A stretch of 64,000 nucleotides of DNA, taken from contig OY755047.1 in assembly GCA_963576565.1 (NCBI GenBank), positions 20,033,171-20,097,170 on the forward strand, written 5' to 3'. Made by a program: the position numbers and the translations under genes. Under the pieces are notes generated by a model. The model saw only the letters and a program-made list of their open reading frames with translations, had not been told where the DNA came from and did not search any database. Position 1 is the first letter of the stretch, and each line of letters starts with the position of its first letter. Positions 10,664 to 21,000 of this stretch are shown piece by piece. The stretch comes from Aspidapion aeneum. Its lineage: Eukaryota; Arthropoda; Insecta; Coleoptera; Brentidae.

Positions 10664-11252
10664 GGACCACTATAAGGGGACGGCAAACTTCTTATGCCGG
10701 GATTTGTAGCTAATTTGTTACCGAAGAATTATCGTTATTTTATTAATAGTTAGTTTTTGAGATACAGTACGAAAAGTGATTAAATAATGTCAACACTGAA
10801 AATTAATATCTCGAAAACGACAGCAGCAGCTACAAATTCTGCGAGTACACACGAAAGCAGTACTATTAAAACGTGCTAGAAAGTGTAAAAGCAACTTTGT
10901 GGCCTTCCAGTTAGATACGGCCTTTTATAAGGTTAGTGTTAGTGTTTCTGCTACAATAATATTTAGGATATATAATAAAAACAAAAACAGTTTTAAAAAA
11001 ATCTATAGCTTTTTTTGCTATTTTTTTATTTTTGGTTGCACATCGCTATGCCGAGCTACAAATTATGCCGTTTAAATCATCTTCGTATCGAAGTTCAGTC
11101 CAGAGTTATGAGGTCGCCCCACAGTTTTACCGTGAAGTCACAAGGGTCGCGATTTCTCGCTAACGGCTGCAGCTACAAATTTAATTCTTCGGTAACAAAT
11201 TAGCTACAAACCCAGGCATAAGAAGTTTGGTATAGCCCCTTATAGTGGTCCC
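10664..11252. mobile_element. MITE with ~70-bp terminal inverted repeats
   Basis: ggaccactataagggg at 10664 and its complement ending at 11252 bound a 589-bp unit. The inverted repeats continue through aacttcttatgcc and tagctaatttgttaccgaa on both sides. The interior has no ORF that resembles a transposase. A run of ten C follows the right end. It sits about 320 bp upstream of RpS3. Confidence 0.85.
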
Positions 11253-11575
11253 CCCCCCCCAGCATTACTTAAGTACGCGTTGGGTGTCGTAAAGCTACGT
11301 GTTGTCGCTCGTACGAATATCAGCCAGCCCCGTAGACACAGTATCACCACGGATCACCTAACAAGGTGATCCGTGGTATCACCCGCCCGCCTGACTAGGC
11401 AAATTACTGGTCACCTTAATTCCCCTTGCTTAATATTAATTTCTGAGCGCCCCCACTCATACAAGATATATCTGGCCAAAAAACCTAAAAGAAGAGGAAA
11501 CGTGGCGGCTGACAGTTTGTTGACGTTCGCAATCTGTCAACCTCCTTTTGGAAATCAACCACCGCGTGGTACGAA

Positions 11576-11611
11576 CCTTTTCTTGGTTTTTGTAAAAAAA
11601 CAGTATAAATC
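11576..11611 (+). promoter_or_regulatory. RpS3: RpS3 5' UTR with candidate TOP initiator
   Basis: A pyrimidine-rich ccttttctt at 11576-11584 lies 36 nt upstream of the ATG. Ribosomal protein mRNAs usually start at such a tract, which couples their translation to TOR signalling. No TATA box is evident. The exact start site is inferred; cctcctttt at 11541 is a second candidate. Confidence 0.5.
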
Positions 11612-11782
11612 ATGGCGACAACCATTTCGAAAAAACGTAAATTTGTAGGAGACGGAGTGTTCAAAGCTGAGCTGAACGAGTTCTTGACTCGTGAACTCTC
11701 CGAGGACGGGTATTCCGGCGTCGAAGTTAGGGTCACCCCAACCAAGACCGAAATTATCATCATGGCTACCAGAACAGACAGG
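11612..11782 (+). CDS. RpS3: RpS3 exon 1
   Basis: 57 codons from [10 protein letters not shown] to ATRTDR, phase 0 at the end. The next bases are gcaagt, a perfect GC-type donor; the frame runs on only into intron sequence, and VLGEK must follow TDR as in other insects. Confidence 0.95.
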
Positions 11783-14634
11783 GCAAGTAGTGTTTTCATG
11801 ATACTTCTTCACATGCCATCCACCAATATGGCTTTGTTTGCAGCAGCCCATAAAAGTTTATATTTAAATATTTCCGAACCAATACTTACATTTTTAGGCC
11901 TGGTTTAGGGGAGGGATTGTCTATTGTTATTTTTGTACAAAATACCTTCTTTTCTTATGCTGTGTTAGTGTATTAATAATCAAAACTACTCCAAAACAGC
12001 AGCTCAGCATAAAACAACTGGAAACTTTTTTAGTCTTTGTTTTATTTTGCTATTACTTTGCAGGTTTTGGGTGAGAAAAACAGAAGAATCAGAGAACTCA
12101 CATCAGTTGTACAAAAAAGGTTCAACTTCCCTGAAAACTCTGTAGTCTTATATGGAGAAAAAGTAGCTCAGCGTGGTTTGTGTGCCATTGCTCAAGCTGA
12201 ATCTTTGAGGTTCAAACTGATCGGTGGGTTGGCTGTTCGTAGGGCATGTTATGGTGTCCTTAGGTACATCATGGAATGTGGAGCTAAAGGTAGGTTTATG
12301 TAAAATATTTTTTTCACGAGTCGTTAAATACCGAGATGAATTACAAGACGTGCACAAGCGTTGTTCTGTCACTTCTGCCAACCAATCAACTGAGACATAT
12401 TTCAGTATGGTTTTATACAGCAAAACTTTATTAATTTCCAGTTCTTTTTTATGAAAATTCGTCCTTTTTGGTGCTGTGAAAATGCCGGTGACGTGCAAGT
12501 TGTGTGACAAATTATTTAGTGCCCAATTTAATTTGAATAAACACTGTCAAAGTAAACATGGCATACAAAAATAAAGGTATTCCTATGCAGAAAGTGTTTT
12601 TATGTTTAGATGCCTAGAATGTAAATGCTCCTTCCCAAAAAACTTGGATCTGTGTGATGATTTGAAATACAAACACAATCAAGAAATACTTGAAGAAACA
12701 TTGGAGTTGAGAGTCAATACTCCCATGGCAAAACAAAATAAACGTGAAATGCATAAGATCATATAGAAGAAATACTGCATATACCTCAAAAAATATTAAT
12801 TGCAGCACGTAGATATTGTATATTTTTGAAATCAGAAAGAAAAGATGAATCTTAAAATGCAAAAATATACAGGGTGTTCCCTCTCAAAAAATCGACTTCA
12901 TTGTCACACCCTGTACAGGGTGTCCCAAATTCGTTGTTTTTTTGTGGTATCGGGTATTTCTAGGGGAGATAGAAAAAAACTGACCCCCCTTTGCGACGCT
13001 CAAATTTCAAGAGAAGCCTAAAGGTGAAAACCACATTTAGATATAGCAAGCCGTTTTTAAGCTACGGAGTGTTTTTGTCTGCATTTTGGGAGGGGTCTAT
13101 AACTTTTTTGTTTATGAAAATTTTGTTTTTGTGTAAATAGCTTTCTTATAGATATTTTCTTTAAGAATTGACAGATGTAAACAGTTTTTATTTATCTCTT
13201 TTGGTTTTTAAAATATTGTATAAAGTTGTTATTTTTCTTACAGAATAACTCTTTTTTTATTCGATTTTTAAAATCAGCTTAAAATTTCCTTTAGAATGAT
13301 GTATCACACTCAATATTTAATTTTTTTATTGTTTTCTTTATTTTTATTTTTTAATCACCTCTTTATTATTTTTTTATTTTTATAATTTTATAATATTAAA
13401 ATATTTTAAACCCATTAAGCAAACTAAAATATGTGGTAAAAATAAAAAAAAAATACAAAAATATAAAGAAATAAAGGGATCCTCCCATAAAGAAAAATTA
13501 ATTTCATGTGATATCTCAAAAACTAAACGTGACAAATGAAATTTAATTTAACAGTTGAATTCCTCTTAAAAAAGTGTCTTAAGAATGTTTTCACAGAAAT
13601 AAAAAATATTAATAAATAAACAAGTTATAGACTCCTTCCCAAAATGCAGACTTTTTAAAAACACCTCATAGTTTAAAAACGGCTTGCTATATCAAAATGC
13701 GATTTTCACCTTTAAGCTTCTTTTGAAATTTGAGTGTCGCAAAGGGGGATCAGTTTTTTTTAGCCCCTCTAGAAATACCCGAAACCCCCCAAAAACATTG
13801 AATTTGGGACACTATGTACATGGTGACGGATAGAAAAAAATTATGTTGGCTTTTAAAGTCATAATTAACCAAAAAATCTCAATTTATTTTCAATGATAAA
13901 GTTGCTGAGTGCTCCGGTTATAAAAAACCACCCGGTACCGACATAAAATCATACCTAAAAATTAGAATTGACCATTATTTTATACCTTGAATTTTTTATT
14001 ATACGTTAAGCTCTTCGATCTCGCGCCAATCACGGTATTTGCGCCAATAATTTAAATTAGACATTTTGAGGTTAATTTTGGCGCATGCTCCTTTGATGGA
14101 ATTCATCTCAGTATTTAACGACTCGTTTTTTTTCTGCAATAATACCTGTATTGCACCTCTTATTCCTTCAATTGTTAATTTATAAAAACTACTCCTTTCC
14201 TCAATTGCAGCATAAGTGGTTACCAAATTTTATCCAAATTGAATAAATCATTTTTAAGTTATAAGCATTGATTAAAGATATATAGACTATGATATGATTT
14301 TGTTCCAGGTTGTGAGGTTGTAGTCTCTGGAAAACTTAGAGGTCAAAGAGCCAAATCAATGAAATTCGTTGATGGTTTGATGATCCACTCTGGTGACCCA
14401 TGCAATGACTATGTTGACACAGCCACTCGTCACGTTTTGTTGAGGCAAGGAGTACTAGGTATCAAAGTTAAAATTATGTTACCCTATGACCCTACTGGCA
14501 AAGTTGGCCCCAAGAAACCCCTTCCTGACAATGTATCTGTTGTCGAACCCAAAGAGGAGATTCTTCCTGCTTATCCTAGTTCGGAAATTAAGCCTGTCAA
14601 GGTTGAGGTGCCCCTACCCATCCCTGTCGCTTAA
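11612..14634 (+). CDS. RpS3: 40S ribosomal protein S3 (uS3), complete gene, three exons
   Basis: Exons 11612-11782, 12064-12289 and 14309-14634 join into 723 nt, 240 residues plus TAA. The protein begins [12 protein letters not shown], has the KH domain ([20 protein letters not shown]), the [13 protein letters not shown] and [14 protein letters not shown] blocks, and the uS3 C-terminal domain ([19 protein letters not shown], then [18 protein letters not shown]). Length and order match animal uS3, a small-subunit protein at the mRNA entry channel. Intron 1 uses a GC donor (AGG|GCAAGT) with acceptor ttgcag; intron 2 (2.0 kb) uses GT/AG and hosts a foldback element and a zinc-finger fragment. 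The tail is lineage specific (PIPVA end). It converges on unc80. Identification is secure. Confidence 0.98.
12064..12289 (+). CDS. RpS3: RpS3 exon 2
   Basis: Starts after ttactttgcag with VLGEKNRR and ends GAKG split after the first base of the Gly codon; donor gtaggt. Encodes most of the KH domain. Confidence 0.97.
12482..12768 (+). pseudogene. C2H2 zinc-finger fragment inside RpS3 intron 2
   Basis: ATG at 12482 opens a 30-codon frame with one good C2H2 finger ([19 protein letters not shown], then SKH). After a TAA at 12572-12574, a second frame from about 12605 carries a degraded finger ([15 protein letters not shown], ending KYKH) followed by a helical tail with [10 protein letters not shown], ending at 12768. 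This is likely a decayed zinc-finger gene or transposon-borne piece; it could also be two exons of a nested gene, but no good splice pair joins them. Confidence 0.5.
12912..13820. mobile_element. Foldback element with tgtacagggtgtccc ends
   Basis: Arms of about 300 bp are inverted copies: tgtacagggtgtcccaaatt at 12912 pairs with aatttgggacactatgtaca ending at 13820; gatatagcaagccgtttttaa near 13040 pairs with aaaacggcttgctatatc near 13680. The family end TACAGGGTGTCCC is common in insect foldback repeats. No coding capacity. A related end (tacagggtgttccc) sits just outside at 12867. Confidence 0.88.
14309..14634 (+). CDS. RpS3: RpS3 exon 3
   Basis: Acceptor ttccag at 14303-14308. Encodes [19 protein letters not shown] through the C-terminus and stop TAA at 14632-14634. 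Confidence 0.97.
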
Positions 14635-14662
14635 GTTTTAATGTTAAATTTGACTTTTTTAA

Positions 14663-14668
14663 AATAAA
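14663..14668 (+). terminator. RpS3: RpS3 polyadenylation signal
   Basis: AATAAA 29 nt after the stop codon; a short 3' UTR is typical of ribosomal protein genes. Confidence 0.75.
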
Positions 14669-15440
14669 ATTAAGCTATAAAAACTTGAAAGATTGCTACT
14701 ACTTATGGGTATAATTTAAATGATGTACCAAACTTTATTGCTTGAGGGGAATGTCAAAAGTTTTTTGTGTCCAAATTTTAGCATTTGTCAAATTTGAAGA
14801 GTGCAGACAATTATTACTATAACATTTCAGTTGTTTGTCGTAAATTTTAAGGAAGTTAGAACAAAAAACTGAAAGTAAAATTGTCATTCTGTAAGTATTT
14901 AAAAAACAAAGTTTGATGCAAAATGTAATAAGATTTTTTTTTATCTTTTGACTTTTTCTATCACCCCTTAAAGTTTGGTGAATTATTTATATTGTGCCCA
15001 TGTATATTTAGAGACCTAACCTGACCCTTGGCCATAACATTCTGATCATAAGCCTAACCATTTATCTCAACATTTATTTTACAACGAAGGTTTTTGTTTA
15101 AGATATTTTGATTTGCACCTGCAATAACTTTTATTTATTTATTCAATATTTACTATAGGGAAAATTTTCAACTGTGCAATTGCAAGGTTGGAATTATGCA
15201 TAATACTACCCCTCAATGGACAACCAGCTGTTTTTTCAGTAGTCCATAACCTTAAATTTATGTATTTAATATTCTATTTTTTTATAAAAAAAATACAGCA
15301 GTCTATATAAAACAAGATAACATTTGTAAAATTTATTTAGATAGTGCAGGTTCCTGATATTTCTGGTAAGTATTTAACCTACTTCTAGTCAGTATTAAAG
15401 TCCTGCTTCTGGTCTTAGTTCTGACAGGTTCTAACAATTG
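14669..15440. other. Intergenic sequence between convergent RpS3 and unc80, no gene seen
   Basis: AT-rich, with no ORF or recognised repeat end. The tandem array begins to its right. Confidence 0.5.
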
Positions 15441-17760
15441 ACTCTCAACACCTGCTGTGTTGAGGCCGCAGACTAATGCTGTCAAACTTATTAAAAAATA
15501 CTTTTGTTTTAGCTTTAATTTGAAAACATACTATTCTTTCTTAAAATTATTATAACTGCACTTTAAATACTGAAAACATTAGATATATCAGTCTCTAAAA
15601 TTCAACATAAAATACCATATTTATTTTTAAAAATTTTGTTATTAATATTTAAAAACGAAATTTTTACCATTTTACCTCATGGCATGTGGTTCTACTGCAT
15701 GGAGGCCCAGATAAGGCTTGCCATAAGTGCCATGGCCTTTTAAAGAAAACAATGCACAGGTAAATTCTTAATAAACTTTATTTTTATATGAATCCTAACA
15801 TACATTAACAATTATTTCATTAAACATTTTGTTGAAATAACTTAGAACATTGTTTGATCCTTCTCCATCAAACATTGCTTAGAACTGCAAGCTTAACTTT
15901 ATAATACTGTGCATTAAATACTAAAAAAATTAGATATATTGATCTCTAAAATTCGAGATAAAATACCATATTTATTTTTAAATAATTTTGTTGTCAGTAA
16001 AATTATTTAAAAACCAAATTATTACCATTTTTACCTTCCTAGCATGTGGTCCTACTGCATGGAGGCCCAGATAAAGCTTGCCATAAGTGCCACTATCTTT
16101 AAAACAAAAACAATCCCAAGGTAAATTCTTAATAAACTTTATTTTAAATGAGTCCTAACATTAACAATTATTTCATGAAACATTTTGTTAACCAACTTTA
16201 TTTAAATGAATCTTTTCCTCATCCCCAAAAATTCAATTTTTCTTCAATTTGACAACATACTATTCTTTCTAAAAATACCTACTTTAGAAATCCCTAAGAC
16301 TTACAAGCCTAACTCTATAATACTGTGCTTTAAATTTTGTTGAAATACCTTAGAACATTGTTTGATCCTCCTCCATCAAACAATGCTTAGAACTACAAGC
16401 TTAACTTTATAATTCTGTGCTTTAAATACTAAAAAAAATTAAATATATCAATCTCTCAAATTGAGATAAAATACCATATTTATTTTTAAATAATTTTTTT
16501 GTCATTGAAATTATTTTAAAACCAAATTTTTACCATTTTTACCTTCCTGGCATGTGATTCTACTGCATGGAGGCCCAGATAAGGCTTGCCATAAGTGCCA
16601 CTGCCTTTCAAACAAAAACAATCCAAATATAAATTCTTAATAAACTTTATTTTTATATGAATCCTAACATACATTAACAATTATTTCATTAAACATTTTG
16701 TTAACCAACTTTATTTAAATGAATCTTTTCCTCATCCCCAAAAATTCAGTTTTTCTTCAATTTGACAACATACTATTCTTTCTAAAAATACCTACTTTAG
16801 AAATACCTAAGACTTACAAGCCTAACTCTATAATACTGTGCTTTAAATTTTGTTGAAATACCTTAGAACATTGTTTGATCCTCCTCCATCAAACAATGCT
16901 TAGAACTACAAGCTTAACTTTATAATACTGTGCTTTAAATACTGAAAAAATGAAATATATCAATCTCTCAAATTCGAGATAAAATACCATATTTATTTTT
17001 AAATAATTTTTTTGTCATTGAAATTATTTTAAAACCAAATTCTTACCATTTTTACCTTCCTGGCATGTGATTCTACTGCATGGAGGCCCAGATAAGGCTT
17101 GCCATAAGTGCCACTGCCTTTCAAACAAAAACAATCCAAATATAAATTCTTAATAAACTTTATTTTTATATGAATACTAACATACATTAAAAATTATTTC
17201 ATTAAACATTTTGTTAACCAACTTTATTTAAATGAATCTTTTCCTCATCCCTTTCTTTAATTTGACCACATACTATTCTTTCTAACTCTATAATAATAAA
17301 TTCGAGATAAAATACCGTATTTATTTTAAAATAATTTTCCTATCAGTGAAATTATTTAAAAACCAAATTCTTCTACTGCATGGAGGCCCAGATAAGATTT
17401 GCCATAAGTGCCACTGCCTTTTAAATAAAAACAATCCAAAGGTAAATTCTTAATAAACTTTATTTTTATATGAATCCTAACATACATTAACAATTATTTC
17501 ATTAAACATTTTGTTAACCAACTTTATAATTAATATTTTCGTCATCCTTAAAAATTCAGTCTTTCTTTAATTTGACAACATACTATTCTGTCTAAAAATA
17601 CCTAGATACTAATAGCTTATCCCTATAATACTGTGCTTATAATACTGAAAAAACTAGAGATCTGAGTAAGATGTGAGATAAAAAACCATATTTATTTTTA
17701 AATAAATTTGTTTTCTGTAAAATTGTTGAAAAAAACTAAATTCTAACCATTTTTTAAATT
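15440..17760 (-). repeat. Diverged tandem array with five exon-like cores
   Basis: Long units (spacings about 360, 510, 510 and 300 bp) repeat blocks such as cattaaacattttgttaacca, a small hairpin (attgtttgat-loop-atcaaacaat at about 15850, 16360, 16870) and one strongly conserved core. Read on the minus strand, cores 15676-15736, 16035-16096, 16543-16604 and 17056-17117 begin after a T-rich tract ending in AAAG and finish at AAG or GAG followed by gtaaaa, exactly like small exons; the fifth (about 17371-17417) lacks its donor. Cores 2-4 are 62 nt long and share an open frame around GTYGKPYLGLHAVE (GKLYLG in core 2). The array lies 3' of the unc80 stop. Confidence 0.8.
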
Positions 17761-17921
17761 TTAATTTTGCAATTTCTTACTACATTAATAAACTTCTACT
17801 GTTTGTTATAATTTTATAACAATTTTTAAGAGTAGGTACTATTTTCTAACACTTAAAATCAATATAGCATTATAAATAGCCATAAAATTTTTTAGATTAT
17901 ATTTTGTATCTCATATGGTTT

Positions 17922-18031
17922 CTAAATTAAAGTTGTTTCATCTTGCTCTGCAGATTCTTGTTCAAACATCATTAGCAAGGAGTCTTTTGAGGAGGACTTG
18001 TCTTCCTTACCCAAAAGTGCCGTTTTTTCAC
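17922..18031 (-). CDS. unc80: unc80 exon 29 (terminal, with stop)
   Basis: After acceptor tattttag it encodes GEKTALLGKEDKSSSKDSLL, an acidic stretch and a final ETTLI before TAG at 17922-17924. The phase (2 nt to complete Gly) fits exon 28 exactly. A tttatt (AATAAA on the minus strand) near 17694 could serve polyadenylation. Confidence 0.9.
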
Positions 18032-21000
18032 CTAAAATAAATTTTATTTTTGATTAACAAAATCGCTCTCTTAACAAATCTTTCTTTCTCTCTCGTTTAT
18101 TTATTGATTTTTTCCTATTTGGATAATCTATGGGATCACATTGGTGTTCAACAAGATGGTCTTACTCAAAGTAACTTTCAAAAATGTTTCCATAAAGATA
18201 TTTAAATTAGGCACTTTTTAAAAATTTCATCTTTACTTTTTTCAGTTATTTACATTAAATTAATATTTTTTATGGAACAATCCTTTTTTTATTCTATTTT
18301 TGAAATTAGCATAATTTCCTTTGAAATGACCTCTTTTACACTCTTGTATTTATTTGATATTTAAATTTTTTTAGTTATTCAAAAATGCTATTAAAACAGT
18401 AAATCAAGATATTAAAGGGAAAGTTAATAAAAATATAAAATAAATGGATCCATGACAGATCTGACACCTTTCTAGCTATTATCACACTTCAAGTGAAGCC
18501 ATGATGATATATTAGCCTTGAAAACAGGTTTTTGTAAATATCTCAGAAACTAAAGCTCCTACGAAGTTCTTGGTTACGAATTATTGAGCAAAGTATAGTC
18601 TACTATATTCCGAAAACAGTGTATTTATAAGATGTTCCGTTAAAAAGTTAGCATTTTTTAAAGTTTTTAATTGTCAAAAAACTGTCATTAGCATTAATGG
18701 ATTTTGACCAAAATTTTATCAGCTCGTAAGAGTGTCGAATACTATTTTACCTGAACATTTTATGAAAATCGGTTCAGCGGCTTAGGAGCTATCGTGTTAC
18801 GGACAGAAATAATATACATACAGACACACACACAGACAGACATCACGACGATAATGCTAGGATAGACCAAAATACATCCAAATAAGAAATTTTTGGCGTT
18901 ATCTCAAAAACAAATTTTTCGTCGAAAATAAAACCTTCTCTAACCATTGCACGAGGGCTAGGAAGATAAAAATTAAATATTGAGTCACATACACCATTTT
19001 AAAGGAAATTTTATGCTGTTTTCTAAAATCGAATAAAAAGGGTTATTACATCAAACAAATTCCAATTTTGTGTAATATCTCAAAAACTAAAAGTTAAAGA
19101 TTAAATTTAGTTGGATTCCTTTTAGAAGAAAAAAAAAACCTAAAAAAGGAACTGATTAATTTTTATAAATAAAAAAGATTTATAAAGCCCCCAAAAGGGT
19201 TTCGCAAAAAATCTGACCTATACTTGCGAGCCTCTATTTTGAGAGATGATTGCAGGTAAAAACCGCATGATATAGCAAAAAATTCAATCTCGCAATTGGG
19301 AGTCAGTTTTTTCTAGCTTCTCTAGAAACACATTACCATCCAAAAGCATAGAATTTGGGACACCCTGTACATTCTGATTCTTGGGTTAGAGCTCAACGTT
19401 CTTACCATTTTCATTTAAAGAAACGTCTGGCGAAGAATTGTCCAAATGCAGAAGATTGGCAGTGGCCGCACTGCTTGTGGATGGCAAAGAATGCAAATCT
19501 GGCGAAGCCAATGGTGGAAAGGCCTTTGGACTCGTCTCCAGGTTGTCTTTGAGGTGCATGTTTGGATAGCATTCCCTAAAAAAATCCATCAAAGATACTT
19601 CTACTGGGACGAAAATTTATGGCGAACACTTCCTGTCAATCCTCTACCCTAACTTTTATCTAAGAATCACTGAAAAAAATCGTCTAATAAATGCATTGTA
19701 CATACTTAATAATCACCCTATATATTTCGTTTCCTGAAACTTTAATTTTAGTCAACTCTAGATCTAATATTTAATATTTTGGGGTCTCTCAAAAGCGCGA
19801 TTTCCGATTGTTTGTTTATTCTACCTCTTAGGGCGCTAAAATTGAAGCTATTATGTATCTTTAATTATAACTAAGTTAGCAATGATGGGCACTTTAGAAC
19901 AATGAATTATATACGAAGTAACTGGAACGGCCACGGCTATACTTTACGTATATGGGATACTGAGGCAAAATTTAAGGGGGTTTTTTAGAGCGAGAACATA
20001 CAATGAATTCTAAGCATTGCACCGTTTCTCTCTCTAGTTCTAATCACCGGTGGTATTCTGTGAACTGTTAGATTTATATAGAGATCATTGTGTGAACTTA
20101 ATACTTCAAAGGGATTGTTATTTGTGTGTCATTAAAGTGTTTGTCAATGTTGTCAGTATATTTTTGAAAATTTTTTTGTTGAACAAAAATAAAAAATGGG
20201 AACACAATGCGCTGCTTGTAAAAACGAGTTTTAAAGCAGTGAAAAGCCGGTTTCTTTTTTGAACTAAGTAGCATTACTTTATTAGTATCTAATTGCAGTA
20301 AAAATCCGGTTATAGATATAATCTATAATCTTTGTTATAGATTAAAAATCATCAAACGTCCGCGAACTTTCAAAACCGCAGAATATCATCGGAGAGTAAA
20401 AGTAAAGGAAAGGTAGCACCTCCTACGCAACGTGCTCTCTCTTCAAAAAATATCAATATTTTTGCATATCGATGGCCTCGATCCCGTATCTGAAAAAATG
20501 CAACTTTACAGGAAAAGCGAAAAACAGTTTAGGTAACACATAGGGTTATTGGCTATAAAAGAATATCATTGCTATATATGTAATTCCCTCAAATTGTCCT
20601 TTGCCTGAATCACAAATAATCTAAAAATTATCAAAATGTTAGATACGGGGTATTACAGTTAGGCCATCGATATTATGTAAAGACCTATCCTGAATTTTGA
20701 AAACAAAATTGTTTCAAATTAAGCACACCACTGGAGCGGTAAATATGAACTATTTTTTACCATGTTACACAACGTTTAAAAGGAAATTTTATTATCTACA
20801 ATAAAGTAAAAAACAATTTTTTTGATAAAGGGTATGGTTTTCAGAAAATCAAATAAAACCTGTGCAAAACATAATTTAAAAAAATATTAATTAAATGGCT
20901 CCCATTTACGGACGTCGCTGGCGGGTTCGTTGTAAGTCAAACCCCATCGAGCTATACACCGTTGAAAAGAGAATTTCACTGTCAATAAAGTGCACCATAG

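Noticed and set aside
11485..11851. Minus-strand ORFs overlapping RpS3 exon 1
   Set aside because: Shadows of the conserved RpS3 coding sequence on the other strand.
12148..12510. 120-residue minus-strand ORF across RpS3 exon 2
   Set aside because: Antisense to a conserved exon, no similarity to anything recognised.
13885..13960. Possible C/D snoRNA in RpS3 intron 2 (atgataa ... ctga)
   Set aside because: No terminal stem and no second box pair at proper distance; the vertebrate precedent for snoRNAs in this gene is not enough.
13999..14226. 75-residue minus-strand ORF within RpS3 intron 2, helical in character
   Set aside because: No recognisable domain, no splice or promoter context, and it lies antisense in an intron; not enough to call a gene.
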